From Excoecaria cochinchinensis (taxonomy: Eukaryota > Streptophyta > Magnoliopsida > Malpighiales > Euphorbiaceae), in NCBI GenBank assembly GCA_947683425.1, contig CANTUQ010000031.1, positions 10,786,501-10,850,500 of the forward strand: a DNA stretch of 64,000 nt, read 5' to 3'. Below the pieces are notes generated by a model, which made no database searches, was not told where the DNA came from, and was given only the letters and a program-made list of their open reading frames with translations. The position numbers and the translations under genes are program-made. This document shows positions 1-11,975 of this stretch, piece by piece (positions within the stretch are counted from its first letter, which is position 1; every line of letters starts with the position of its first letter).

Positions 1-3000
1 CCTCAGTTTCCTGGCTAGAGGGAGTTTCTCATTATCTGGGGTTGTCAAAATAATTCCAACTCCGGCCCCCTTGTTATTCACTGCCCCGTCGAAGTGTAAC
101 TGCCATCCTTGGACAGAAATCACGACTATGCTCTCATCAGGAAAGGTGAACTCAGGGGTGTCCCCTTGCATAGGATGCTCAGCAAGAAATTCGGCTACGG
201 CTTGCCCTTTAATAGTTTTGCGGGTGATATATTCAACATCAAACTCCTGTAGCAAAAGCAACCACCTCCCAATCTTACCAAGCAAAGACGGTGCTTCTCG
301 CAAATATCTCAACGGATTCTGCTTGGCCACTGCCTGAACTTTGTATGAATGGAAGTAATGTCTCAGTTTCTTTGATGCCCAAATCACTGCGAGGCAAATT
401 TTCTCTACTTCAGCATATTTAATCTCATAAGCCAGGAACTTCTTGCTGAGGTAATAAACTGCGAATTCCACTCCAAATTCATCCTCCTGAGCCATCATGG
501 CGCCCACAGAACTGCCTTCCACTGCCAGATACAGGATAAGTGGTTTGACTGGTTACGGCGGCCTTAACACTAGTGGATTTAACAGATATTCCCTGATGCT
601 ATCAAAGGCTTTCTGGCAGTCTTCATTCCAGACCACAGGCTGATTCTTTCTAAGCATTTTAAAAATGGGCTCGCATATCGAGGTGAGCTTGGCAATGAAT
701 CGGCTGACGTACTGCAGCTTGCCCAGGAAGCTCCTTACATCCTTCTCCTTTTGCGGCACGGGTATCTCTCTGATGGCCTTCACCTTGTCTGGGTCAATTT
801 CTATTCCCCTCTAGCTGACGACATGTCCCAACAGCTTCCCTGAGGTTACTCCAAAGATGCACTTCTTCGGGTTAAGTCGCAGATTGTACTTATCGATCAT
901 GGTGAAGAACTTCTCTAGAGCTTCAAAGTGGCCCTCTCAGGTGGCTGACTTGACCATCATGTCATCGACATACACCTCTACCTCCTTATGGATCATGTCG
1001 CTTAGAATCTTGGTCGCCATCCTCTGGTATGTGGCCCCTGCATTTTTGAGGCCAAAAGGCATGACTCGGTAGGCATAGGTCCCCCATTCTGTGATGAAAG
1101 CGGTCTTAACCCGGTCAGCTATCTTGTTTAGGATCTGGTTGTAGCCTACATAACCATCCCCAAAGCTGTACATCGCGCAGTTGGCGGCACTGTCTATCAA
1201 CACATCAATGTGGGGTAGTGGAAAATTATCTTTAGGGCAAGCCTTGTTCAGATCTCGATAATCCACACATACCCTGACCTTTCCATTTTTCTTTGCTATA
1301 GGGACCACGTTTGCCAACCATGTAGAATACTGCACTTCAACAAGGAACTTAGCCTCAATCTACTGCCGAATCTCCTCCTTGACCTTGTCTGCCCATTCTG
1401 GCCTGAGCCTTCTCAACTTCTGTTTTACGGGCTTATAGTCTGGATAAGTCGGGATGGCATGCTCTGCTACGTCTCGATCGATCCCTGGCATGTCTTCATA
1501 GGTCCAGGCAAAGACTTTTTCATGTTTTCTTATTATTCTCTCAAATTTTTCTCTCTCATCAGGAGTTATATTCGATGCTATTAAAATTTCCTTCGGATTT
1601 TTCGAGGTTCCAAGATTAAAAGGCATTGTTTCAGTATAATCAATATAAAAAATTGATGGAATATGATCATGTTCATGCATGTTGAAATCATTAGAAACAT
1701 CGCACAAGTAAGAGAAATCATTTGCCTTATTAATAATATTATAATTGTCATTTACATCATAAAAAAGTTCTGGAATAAAAAGACAATCTAAGCTAAAGTC
1801 TTCTTCTGCCTCCCTAGAGGTTGATGCTGCTGCAGCTTGCTCATTGACTGCTTGGTTTAGCGGAGGCCCTTCAGGTATGCCTGAGGAAATCTTTAAATCC
1901 TCAATCTTCAGTTCTATTTCTATCATCTTCTCTTTCCCTTTCAGCCTGGCAAACAACATCTTCTCGATGACAACCTCTTCGGGCTCGCATCTGTCCCAAG
2001 CAATGCATTGAGTCATGACCTCTTTATCCCAGAAATTCTCAACGGTTTTGATAACCCCGACATCCTAGTCAAATATATCGTTGAAGATTTCAAATCCAGG
2101 GACAATCCTCCCATTTACCCACTGCGGCTCATCTTCACCAGTATAAGCGCATACTGAGGATGCTGGTACAAAGCTTTCCGAGATATGAGGGATCTTATCT
2201 GCCGTCTTCTTCTTGCCAAAATCGCCTCTGTACCCCAGACCCTTCCGGTTCTTCTAACCTCGAGTGGTGATCGCAGTCTGCAGCCCCTGAGAGTTTTTAC
2301 CCAAACCAGCCCCAGGGAGATAGTGCATCTTTTTCATCATATAAACTACTGCTGGGTTATCCACTGGTCCGTGCTCTTCTCCTATCATTGACACATGGAA
2401 GCCATTGAAAGGCTGATTAGCAATTTCAAGAGCCGACACCTGATTCTCTCTGGCCGCCTTAATAGTTATCACCTCCCCTTCGTGCGGGAATTTTATCATT
2501 TGGTGCAGTGTGGATGGTACTCCTCCTAATCTGTGAAACCGAGGCCTCCCAAGCAAGGCCGAGAAATTAGCTGGGATGGGCAGAACCACGAACTCTACTT
2601 CCACCTCAATGGGTCCCGTCTTGACCAGGGTCTTGAATGTTCTCGAGGCTTGCCTTCTTGAATTATCATAGGCTGTAATCGTCAAATCTGATTCTCTGAG
2701 CATATCCTCACTCAATCCAAAAGCCTGAAGGGCTATCAGAGGGCAAACATTGATAGAAGATCCATCATCTACCATAATGCAAGTGATGTGCTTGTCGTTA
2801 ATCTGTGCTTTGATGTATAGAGGTAGGTTATGATCGCGGCCCTCGACTGGCAGGTCGGCATCAAAAAAAAACCAATCTCCCCCCCCGATCCTCCTTTAAC
2901 TAGACCCAAAAGTTCCGATGGGGAAATTGTGGTGGCAACAGTGGACTCAGTCAAAGCCTCTACCACTTTCTGCCTGTGAGAAGGGGACTGTCTTAAGAGA

Positions 3001-4718
3001 TCCCAAATGGATATCTGAGCTGCAGTCTTCTTCAACTGCTTAACAATGTGGTTCTCCTCTGGCTCTTTTTTCGTCGATGGCGGCGCTGGTTCCGGTACCC
3101 TCGTAATCTCAGGGACCACTCTCCCATTTCTTGTCACAGCCCCTATCTCTTCTTCATCCTCATCAGATCTCCACAAATCAGAGTTCATCTCTCCTTCCTC
3201 TTCGACCTCTCCACCGCTCTCACTGCTCGACCAATAATCAATGGTTGCCACTACTACTCTTTCTTCTTCGTCCACAAAACAAACAACAACAGTACCCTTG
3301 CTCCCAAATAAATCCTGCAGCACGTACCACTCTAGCAAGTTGGATCCGATCATAAAAATTGGCGGCGGTATGGCATTGTAACCAGGCTTCTTCTTGTCTT
3401 CCCTCTTCTCCGGGTCAGAAATCTGCATGTCATTAATCAGATCTTGAATAGAGTGCCTCAGCGCCTTACACTTGTCTGTTAGATGGCCTGTGTGCTGATG
3501 AAATGCACAGTATTCATTGTCCTTGTGACCCGGCTTCCCTTGCGTCATAGCAGGCCTAGGAGCCAGGGGTTGCAACTTTCCCTCCTTCATCAACCTTCTT
3601 AAGACCCAAGACAGTGTCCTTCCTAAGTTCAAAAACTTCCTTGGGGTAGTTGCGTTAGTAGCAGACACCTCAACTGTTCTTCTGGTGCTACCATTGGGAC
3701 CGGCTGGCCTACTGGTTCCCTGACCGGTGTTAGTCCTTTTTGCAGAATTATCATTGTTAGCTTTTCGAGCCAAGAACTCTCCCTCTGCTTCAATGGCTAT
3801 GTCTTTTAGAGACTCCCAATCCTTCAACCCTTTCATCTTCAAACCATCCTTCAAATACGGGCTTGCGTTCTTGATAAACAGGCGGATCTGGTCTTGGGTG
3901 TCTGGCTTTCTTCGCATTTCCATCACTCGGTTTCGCCAGCGGGTGAGATAGTCATGAAAAGATTCCCCGGCCTTCTGCTGGAGCATTTCAAGATCTTTAA
4001 GAGTCACCTCCATCCTGGTGTTGCAATCGTATTGCCTCAAGAACTCCTCTGTGAGTAAATCCCAATCTTCCTTAGTTCGACGATCGAGGCTATGGTACTA
4101 ATCGATGGCAGGGCCAGTCAGACTCAAACAAAAGTACTCCACCTTCTGCCACTTAGACAAAGTGGTCCCTTTCATGACCAGAGAGTATTGCTTCACATGG
4201 GCAGTCGGGTCAGAGGTACCGTCAAATTTTGGCACATCGAGCATCTTGAAGTTGTAAGGAATCGGATCTTCTCCCTCCAGTTCTTTGTCCTCCGGGTTCA
4301 TCCCCTGACCTCTGCTCAGCATACGGGACATGGCTTCAAACCTCTCTTCCATTTTCTTCAGGATAAACTCATCGGTTTGGGGTGCCTTCCCTCTCTCAGA
4401 TACAGAACTCATTTTGTCGTCTTCGTTATCCCTATCATCATCTACCCTCAGCACTGGTCTTCTTCTCTGTCCTCCCAAAGCTACTGACCTCAGCTCTATT
4501 GGTGGCGGCCGAATAGGCTCTTCTTGCCTCTCAGCTCTTTCCTCTTCTCGCTCATTCTGTCTCATGGGAGGAGGAGGTCATGGATTCTGCGGAGCATTCT
4601 GTTGTGCCAAAGCAGTTAGCATATTCATTATTCTACCCTCCAATTCCTCAAACCGTCGGCCCACTTCTTCTGCAATCATGGCCCTGGTGGCATCATCTCC
4701 CCTAGGTGAGTTTGCCAT
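1..4718 (-). pseudogene. Tat-I gag-protease-RT-RNase H polyprotein, broken and incomplete
   Basis: Homologous to the near-intact Tat-G polyprotein along its length. Order on the minus strand: gag (ATG at 4718, MANSPRG start; capsid-like block with CLSLTG and YLTRWRNRVMEM), a CHHC-type zinc motif (CAFHQHTGH...C, about 3450-3515), protease (VDDGSSINVCP, about 2735-2775), RT (VCVDYRDLNKACPKD about 1240-1290; YVDD about 955-966), pol RNase H, and the start of the archaeal-type RNase H near 1-90. In-frame stops lie near 4578, 4098, 2254, 2069, 1360 and 937, and there is a frameshift near a C/A run at about 2865-2890. Apart from that shift the frame is continuous, so this is decay by point mutation rather than rearrangement. 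It cannot make functional protein. Confidence 0.9.
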
Positions 4719-5615
4719 CTCAGATACGGTACAACTGACTTCCGGTAAGATTTCTGGAAGGCCTCCTCTATCTAGCAATTCAGATGCAGGAACTCGGATC
4801 AATCGTCCGGCAGGCGCTCTAGTCCACCTGGGCAGATCTATGATGGCTGCAGGGACAAGGCATTAGATGTGATGCATGGCATGCAGATGCAATGCGTGGT
4901 CGTGATATGCAACACCCACAAAACACAAGCAAGCAAGTAGGTTCTTCCACCCTTATTTCTCCCACATACGTGGTCGTGCAGTCTCTTTCCTAGGCGGGAT
5001 TAGCCTAAGGGTCAACGAGGGACCCAATGGACACGCATGTTGTACGGCAGAAAAACCGGCAACATGACACTCCTATGCTAATGTACAAGCGAATGGATAA
5101 TGATCATCACATATTTGGACATTCCAAAAATTTCGACATGGCCCTGCTGGGGCATGAAAGCCTTTAGCTTGGTTACCAAGCAAGACATTTGGACTCACCC
5201 AATACAAGAGGATCCATACAACAAGCATAGAATTACGGTTCATATCACCTGTGGAAAGTAACTACGGCCGTTAAATGAGCTTTGGACAAGGGAGATGTTA
5301 CTTTAGGGCTATTCAAGCATGATCCCTGCCGACAGGTCTAGCTCATCAAGAGCATAACGACCGATCGGGTCATCATTTTGATATACCATTGAGGTACGAG
5401 GATTGGGCTGGTGATTATCCTTAACACTTCCCTAAATTGAGTGAAAATAGGGTCGTGCTTCAGCAACGCACCGGGGCTAATAGAGGGACCAAACTAGCAT
5501 ATTCTAAAGCTCTAATGGGATGTAATGAAAATTTGAAAGAAAGCAAATTTATGAATTAAATTTTAACCATAAATGTTAAACGAGGTATTTTCAAATTGAA
5601 GTCTCAAACCATATG
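4719..5615 (-). other. Tat-I untranslated leader with predicted 3' splice acceptor
   Basis: Non-coding stretch between primer site and gag, clearly similar to the leaders of Tat-C (46831-47889) and Tat-G (27597-28518). It contains the palindrome CCGATCGG at 5361-5368, present in all three leaders. Near its gag end the minus strand reads CTAAT, then a pyrimidine-rich stretch, then CTGCAG|CC, with the acceptor AG at plus positions 4847-4848. No ATG occurs between this acceptor and the gag ATG at 4718, although several lie upstream. Acceptor use is inferred. Confidence 0.7.
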
Positions 5616-5633
5616 TCCCCAGTGGAGTCGCCA
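5616..5633 (-). other. Primer binding site of Tat-I (tRNA-Arg type)
   Basis: On the minus strand this reads TGGCGACTCCACTGGGGA, one base inside the 5' LTR end. It complements the 3' end (with CCA) of plant tRNA-Arg whose acceptor stem is GACTCCA/TGGAGTCG, as I recall that tRNA. It is identical to the Tat-G site at 27579-27596. Confidence 0.85.
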
Positions 5634-5634
5634 C

Positions 5635-7686
5635 TGTGACGCACGCCGGAATCCCTCGGCCGCCCCTCTGACCGCCCGCTTGAGGGCGATCGGGCAATTG
5701 AGGATCCGATGACAGCTTGCAATAAATCGCAAGTGCGTTTATGTTGGGCAATAAGGAGGTTTCATGGAGTCGCCACCCAATAGAACATTGGGAAAGTTTC
5801 TCTCGCCTCGGAGAGCCTAAGACTGCGCTCAATATCCATTTTGGGCCAACCAAAGGGGTCTTGGAGGGTGAACCTCTCGCCCTAAGGAGCCTAGGATTAA
5901 CGCCAAAGTCTCGTGACACAAGAGGTGTCTTGGAGGGTAAACCTCTCGCCTCTTTGAGCCCAAAGACCAGAGATGGGTTCGAGACTTCTCATCTATTTCT
6001 ACCTCGATTATTCTATGATAAAATTTTAATTATCATTAATTCGCTCTCTCTCCACATGATGCAATTGATTAAAGGCGCATCTATTCACATTTGGAAAGCA
6101 GTAAATGAGCAAGTAAATAGTGAAAGCAATAAATTACAATAATACAAGGAGAGGAATACAACTCCTTTTTATAAATGTGTGATACATACACAAATCGGGG
6201 CATTGCTTATTTTTAGAACTTTGGTCCTCGCATGCATCATTATTAAAACTGGATATTTCTATAGTGAGGATTTTTATTGGATAAAAATAGGACATTGGAT
6301 CCTTATGTTTATGAAAACCTCTCTTTATTAAATATAAAACATTAATCAATTTTCATATTTAGCGGGATACAAAAAGGGTATACTCATGTGCATAAAATAA
6401 TTAATGAATAAACAAATAAAGGAAATAACCAAGAAGGTTAGAAAACTAAACCGGATGGAATCCTTCGAGCATGGTAGATTGCCCCTCGAGCTCAGGATAG
6501 TCCAAGAAAATTAATATATGCTCACAAAAGGTTAATGGGTGTTAACATGCAAAAGCTCAATATAAATAAAGTTCTAAGACTTGAGAGAGATAGAAAAGAT
6601 TTGGAAACGTGGAGACAGAACCCAGCGATGGCCTCTATCGAGTGACCGACAGGCGTCAGTCAAAGTGAACAACATGTCCCATCGCTCACTCATGAGAGAG
6701 GGCGTCTGTGAGTGAGGTGACCAACGGGCGTCGGTGAAATAGATGACCCGTCGGTCATTACTGTCTCTAAAAATAAACAGTAAAATCTCTCTTTTTCAGA
6801 GCAAAAATGGGTTTTTATCACAAAATGAGATGAAAAGAATCAAAATAAAGAAAAATAAAAGCAAAAAGCCAAAAGAACAGCAAGAATAAAGAATAAAGAT
6901 GAAATAATACGGAGAATAAGTCCGGAATATTTACCCTCAGATAATGTTTTAGTGAGATTCTTGGTGTTGAGTAGAGTCCCACATGCTCCACGAGAAACGA
7001 AATGAAAGGTCAGGAAAGAGGAAAATAGATTGTTTCCTTCTTAACCCTTCAAAAAGATTGACTTTGGAATCAAAAACCCAAAGAAAACTAATTAGTTTTA
7101 GTTCCTTTTTAATGGTTTGATTCTCAAATTAAAAGAAATTTCTTGATGTATGTGTTTGCTGGAAGAGAGAGAGAACGCGCTTGAATTTTGGCAGAGTTTC
7201 CCCTCTTGAAAATTTTTGGAACCCTTTTTAGGAGGAAAATCAAAGCTTTTATAGGCCAGGGCTGACCGACGGGCTTCGGATTTGGCGACGGGCATCGAAA
7301 GAATCCTTCTAACACAAGGATTCATCCGACGGCCCTACCATTTCCACCGACGGGCGTCGGAGAGGTTGCGTGCTCCGGGAAACCAGGTGGCGTGCTCCGG
7401 AAGAAGCGGATCCGTCCGACAGGCGTCGGAAAAACCATAGGCCGTCTGTGACCCTAAACGACGGGCTGGCCTCCCACAGACGGGCTGGCCGTCTGTCGGG
7501 GAAAACATACTTTTTGACTCAAAAATTTCCCATTTTCCCCCCTCTGCCTACGAAAGGTGAAAAGACTCATTTCTCGTGGAGCATGGGACTAAAACCTCCG
7601 TATCCAAACCGTTTGTACAGGCTCGGATACTGATTTCATCATAGGGTAATCTCTGATCCGGACCGCTCCGGGACACGGTGCCTACA
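5635..7686 (-). repeat. 5' LTR of Tat-I (2052 bp)
   Basis: Bounded on the minus strand by TGTAGGCACC (7686) and GCGTGCGTCACA (5635), the same end pattern as the LTRs of Tat-C, D and Tat-G. It carries two clusters of short palindromes around CCGACGGGCGTCGG (about 6630-6760 and 7255-7505), paired GGACCAA..GTCC-like motifs near 6220-6300, and a predicted splice donor CTGAGG|GTAAAT with its GT at plus 6933-6934. Small open frames here are chance frames. Confidence 0.92.
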
Positions 7687-8249
7687 ATCCTGTTCTTGAT
7701 TTGAGTTGTTTAGTGGAGATGACCCTTGTGGTTCCGGTGCTAAAGGAGAGGCTTATGGTTATCCTGAGTTTTAAGTGCGAAACCTGTATGCGAATTTACT
7801 TGCATATTCTTTTTCTTTTCTCACTTATTGGAATGCATTGGTTGTTTTGTTTTGAAAAGAGAAAATTTGTTTTGAGCCTAGCACACACACACGTGAAATT
7901 ACTTGATATAAATTTATTTGAGAATTTATAACTAAGACCCTTCTGCTTGGCGCTAAGACGGTTGTTAAGTTTTCATATTTCGAGTTAGAGTTTGAAATTT
8001 CAGGAATGTGGATAATTCATTTACTCGAGCACGAGCAAAGTCTAAGTGTGGGGTATTTTGATAACTTCAATATAGTACTTAATTTTGATAGTGTTTTCGT
8101 ATGATTTTTGGGTGTTTTGTTGTGTTTTAGGTCATATTATGTTTCTTTTAGGTTAATGTTGCTAATCTTAGTCTAATTGGAATTTTGATGCATAATAGAT
8201 AGCTTTTTGATGGAGTTTGATTTGTCATTGCAGGTTTGGTTCTAGGTAC

Positions 8250-8646
8250 CTCATGATTACAACCAAATTGGTTGTGACCATGACATAAAGAGGAATTGAA
8301 AATAGGAGCAGTCTTACAGGGGTCACGGTCATAATGAAACTCATTGTGATCGTGATATAGAAGCCTATTGGATAGAATGCAAGTATGAAGCATGTCACGG
8401 TGGCAATCTATTTCATTGTCACCGTGACATGATAATCACCAAGGCAGAATCAGTGCAGTATGTACCTCACGGTGGCAATCTATTTAATTGTCACCGTGAC
8501 ATAAATGTTTCCTGGATAGAAGCTTAAGTTGAAGACCTCATGGTGGCAACATATTTCATTGCCACCGTGACCCATCTCCTGTGCGCAAGGGCAAATTAGA
8601 GATCTCGACACCTCACGGTGGCAATGGATTTCATTGCCACAGTGAC
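8250..8646 (+). repeat. Six ~35-bp hairpins at ~72-bp spacing upstream of the H promoter
   Basis: Imperfect inverted repeats start near 8250, 8322, 8394, 8467, 8538 and 8612, spacing 71-74 bp. Each has an arm such as TCACGGTGGCAAT, a short AT loop and the partner ATTGTCACCGTGA. Spacers of about 37 bp differ, but some share a GAATGCA/CAGAATC phrase. The same arms recur in the LTR of Tekay-E (55865-56192). Confidence 0.9.
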
Positions 8647-8657
8647 CACTCTGACAC

Positions 8658-8665
8658 TATAAAAG
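8658..8665 (+). promoter_or_regulatory. TATA box of element H LTR
   Basis: TATAAAAG lies 12 bp after the last hairpin, in the LTR, in sense orientation. It is the clearest canonical TATA box in the window and probably sets the U3/R border some 30 bp downstream. Confidence 0.6.
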
Positions 8666-9916
8666 CATATTTTTCTGTTTGGCTAGGGTTCTGAATTTTT
8701 GAGTTTAGTTTTCATATCAGTTTTGCAATTGACAATTTTCTAAGTTTTTCTTCTATTTTAATTTTAGTTTTCCAATCTTTGTCTTTAGTTTTGAATTAGA
8801 AATCAAGAATATTTTATCAGATTCACATAGTTTAATTTCAATAGAGTTTTTACATTCAGAGAATTTCCAGAATTTTTCTCCATTGAAGATTTAAAGAAGG
8901 AGATTGAAGAACTAAGGGTTTAACCGGGATTTACACCTTAATGAATTTATGGGTTTATTCTTTCCTCTTTCCTTTTGATTTTGTAATGGATTGTGAGTAG
9001 TCTTTTAGTTGTTTGGGGGATCTTTGAATCCTTTACCCATGATGTGAATTCTGAACATCTTTTGAATTTAAATATATGATTGAATGGTTTATTTCACTGA
9101 TATTTATTATTGATTCATGGAATTTATTTTATCAAGTTAATTTCCAGTTTTGATGAATGATTTATTTCATTATCTTTGTTGGTTATTGAGTTGTATGGAT
9201 TGAATACCATGGTTATCTATATTCAGTTTGTATCATTCTTGCTGTGTCTTATGGACGACTCCGATTGGGAATCTAGAAGTGCAGGATTTTGTGATTTAAG
9301 ACTAGAATGATGAGTGATATAATTAAGTTATGGGTTATTTGACTCCGTATTGGGAAAATAAACCAAACTTAGGATTTTAGACCCGTGCATAGGCTGATTA
9401 TGTGGCTAACTCCGTTTTAGGATGTCATATAATTAGAGTGGCTGACTCCATTTGGGAAGCCTGGGTTAAGAGGGTTATCCCGATTTCTTTCATAAATAAT
9501 TCTTGGATTAATTTTATTCATATCTGGGTATGGGGTGGATGAGTGAACCTGAGCAACGTTTGTCTATTTTTGAATTCTTATCTTGTTAATTTTTCCATCA
9601 TTTTGTTTATTGCAATTATTGACGTTAATTTAATTTGATTATTTATGTTTGTTTATTTTGGTTATTTAAATTCTTTATTTTTAATCGATAGTTAACTCAA
9701 TCAATTCAAACAATTGGGAATTCTTTAGCATACATTTGATTTTCATTGCTTGCGCACACAGTCCCTTGGGTACGATAATTTGGGGTCCTAATTTACTCCA
9801 CTATATTACTTGCCGATTCAGTACACTTGTTGAGGTCGCGTCAAAAGCCCTAACACTAATCCCTCTGTGTTGGCTTGACTGGCAACGACTCTCCCAAAAT
9901 CTATGCGCCTTCTGTA

Positions 9917-9957
9917 CCTGCACGGCTGGAAACACCGTGCTAAGCGATAACGCTTAG
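9917..9957 (-). other. Twin stem-loop in Tekay-B LTR
   Basis: On the minus strand: CTAAGCG-ttat-CGCTTAG followed at once by GCACGG-loop-CCGTGC and AGG. The same pair occurs at the same relative place in Tekay-A, Tekay-E and the solo LTR. Confidence 0.8.
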
Positions 9958-10673
9958 TGGGGAAATAAACAATATTATATGGACGGCCATTCACAATGGT
10001 CATCAAGGCAAAACACATACGACATGGCATGCAGAATATCACCAGATATAATCACAATGGAATTCCCTTCATAGCTATTCAAAGGTTCAATAAACACATT
10101 TATATGCCAACAGATTCGTATACTCATATCAGAGTCATTCAGATTCAAATACTCATAATCATACTCATTCGGATTCGCATACTTAGGATTATATCAGAAC
10201 AAACCATAACACCTGCTGACTCAAAGTAGTGGATAATCAGTAAACGCGTAGAGGTACCTTACAGGCATGAATCGTCACATAGTGGTATGGTACCTTACGG
10301 GAACAAATCGAAAAATAGTATCACTTTATATCTTTTCAAAACATTTTACAGAGGAATCTTAAACAAGATTCAAACACGTAGAAGTGTGCGAGGAACTAAA
10401 CAGGGACCTGATCAGGGTCCAAAACAGTACAGAGGCTGCAGCAAAAGGTCTCTTTTAGGCATGCCTAACTATCCACTAGACTGACTCTCGCAGGTCATGC
10501 ATAATACAATTCATGCTCAAAGCGTAACATATAATTTATCATGGAGAAATCATAATAGTACATATATATAAGCATAATTATTTTCATTCAGTAGTAAAAG
10601 CCAAAAAAGAAGTGATATAAAATTCATTCTGGAAGGAAAGGTAAAAACGGAAGAATGGGGCATAAAAAAAAGG

Positions 10674-10902
10674 GTCACTGTCGCGATCGTGACGTCCTTC
10701 GCGCTCGTGACAGTGAGAGGTCACAAAGGCTGTCGCGACCTTATGCAGATGCACGTGCTCCCGACAGGAGAGTGCCCAGCGGCTCGACAGCATAGCGCTC
10801 TATCGCGATCGCGGAAGTGGGCTCTGCTGCGCTGCTCAGCAAAACTGCTCGCTCGGCAGCCGAGCGCCGTGTCATGTTCGCGACACGTGTCGCGATCGTG
10901 AC
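10674..10902 (-). repeat. Palindrome cluster in Tekay-B LTR, left half
   Basis: Repeated GTCGCGATCGTGAC-type inverted repeats (for example near 10678-10693 and 10878-10902) plus other GC-rich inverted repeats. The cluster continues at 20542-20650, so Tekay-A inserted inside it. Confidence 0.75.
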
Positions 10903-11368
10903 TGTAACACCCCAAAACCACCCCAGTAGTTTGAGCCTGTCCGTGTCTGTATGTGTGTATTTGTATGTGTTACATGTATGTGTTTAATTGGATTATTTAT
11001 TTAATTTATGTATATTAGTTGAGAAGAGGAGATAGACTAGGGTAGGGTATGAGTGGATGTATAGAATTAAAGTATGAATAAGAGTTAGTTTAGTGTATAC
11101 GATATTGTATGGGAGTAGGGTGTGATATGGGACATATGTCTTATGGGGATGATGACATGTGGCTAAGTGAATAGAGTAACATTTAATGGGTTTGGTGAGA
11201 GAGAGAGATCAGCCTTTTCCCTTTTGAATCCCGTTCTTCTTTCTTCCTCACGCCATCTTCTTCTTTTCTTCTTCTTCTTTCTTTTTTCTTCCTTTTTCTT
11301 TGCACAATCTTGCTCCCTCTTCCTTAATTGAGTAATTAGAGTTGATTAGCTTGTGATTTTGAAGCTTA

Positions 11369-11377
11369 AAGGTGAGT
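11369..11377 (+). promoter_or_regulatory. Predicted 5' splice donor in Tekay-A LTR
   Basis: AAG|GTGAGT with GT at 11372-11373, 469 bp after the LTR start. Equivalent donors sit at 463 bp (Tekay-E, GT at 55321), 435 bp (solo LTR, 58052) and 461 bp (Tekay-B, minus strand, 21245-21246). From about 11195 to the donor there is no ATG. Confidence 0.6.
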
Positions 11378-11975
11378 AGGAGTTGTTGATGTCTTAGATT
11401 TCTTTTTCTTCCTCTTCTCTAGGTTTAAATATTTGTAAATTCATTTGTGGGTTGTTTTAGAATTGATCTTGATTATTATGGGTTTGTGGTTCAGAGGAGG
11501 CTCCTAGACCGGATAAAGGGAAAGGAATTGCTAGCGGGAGCGGAGCTCGCGAATAGGAACTAAGGAGAGAAGGTTTGGGAACGTTTGTTTTTTTTTTATG
11601 TGTATTTGTGATTTGAGTTTGATAAATTGTGGTTGTGCTTTGATTGGGTTTATGAGTTGTGTTATTATAGCTTGAATTGAAATTAGTGTGATATGGGATG
11701 TGAAAGAATGAATATTGTTGAAGGAATTGTGAGAAATTATGTGAACAGTTGTAATTGATGTTAAAATTGCTGTTTTGGAAATTCTTAGAATTGGACATGT
11801 AATCGACTTGATTTAATTAAGATAAATGGTGATAAAGCTGGGTTTTTATTTATGTTATGAGTTGTGAATGCTTGGATTGTTGAATTTTGAGGTTTGGAAT
11901 CAATTTTGGAAGTTTGGATGTGATTTGTATAGGTTTTGTGCAGAATTTGGGCGTAAGAGCTGAAAAACCCGTGTC

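Larger units (their letters stand above)
1..7686 (-). mobile_element. Tat-lineage Ty3/Gypsy retrotransposon Tat-I, 5' part, inserted in element H
   Basis: Read on the minus strand this is 5' LTR (5635-7686), primer site (5616-5633), leader, then gag-protease-RT-RNase H running off the left edge. The 3' part and 3' LTR are outside the window. The outer LTR end at 7686 joins sequence of element H, so Tat-I is nested in H; the candidate target duplication on this side is ATCCT (7687-7691), whose partner cannot be seen. Lineage is assigned from the tRNA-Arg primer site, the DDGSS protease motif, the YVDD RT motif and the archaeal-type RNase H that starts at the window edge. Confidence 0.92.
7687..9843 (+). 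mobile_element. Element H: 3' end of an unassigned LTR retrotransposon
   Basis: Internal tail 7687-8058 ends with the purine-rich AGTGTGGGG followed by an LTR starting TGATAAC at 8059. The tail resembles the 3' end of plant Ty3 elements of the Athila/Tat group (the phrase GAGCACGAGCAAAGTCTAAG before the tract), but no protein domain is available, so lineage is open. The right end at 9843 abuts Tekay-B LTR sequence, placing H inside that LTR; the rest of H lies left of the window beyond Tat-I. Confidence 0.7.
8059..9843 (+). repeat. 3' LTR of element H (about 1785 bp)
   Basis: Starts TGATAAC after a purine tract. The end is placed at GCGTCA (9843), where Tekay-B LTR sequence resumes; this boundary is inferred from the change in sequence. 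It contains a six-unit hairpin array (8250-8646) directly upstream of a TATA box (8658-8665). Around 9240-9480 there are repeated GACTCCG/GGGAA phrases. No open frame of note. Confidence 0.7.
9844..10902 (-). repeat. Tekay-B 3' LTR, left segment
   Basis: LTR sequence between the H insertion (9843) and the Tekay-A insertion (10903). It holds the twin stem-loop (9917-9957), paired GGTACCTTA/ATGGTACC-type short palindromes around 10250-10300, a GGCATGCC block near 10457, and a palindrome cluster from 10674 that is cut by Tekay-A. The extreme LTR end is missing because H sits there. Confidence 0.82.
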
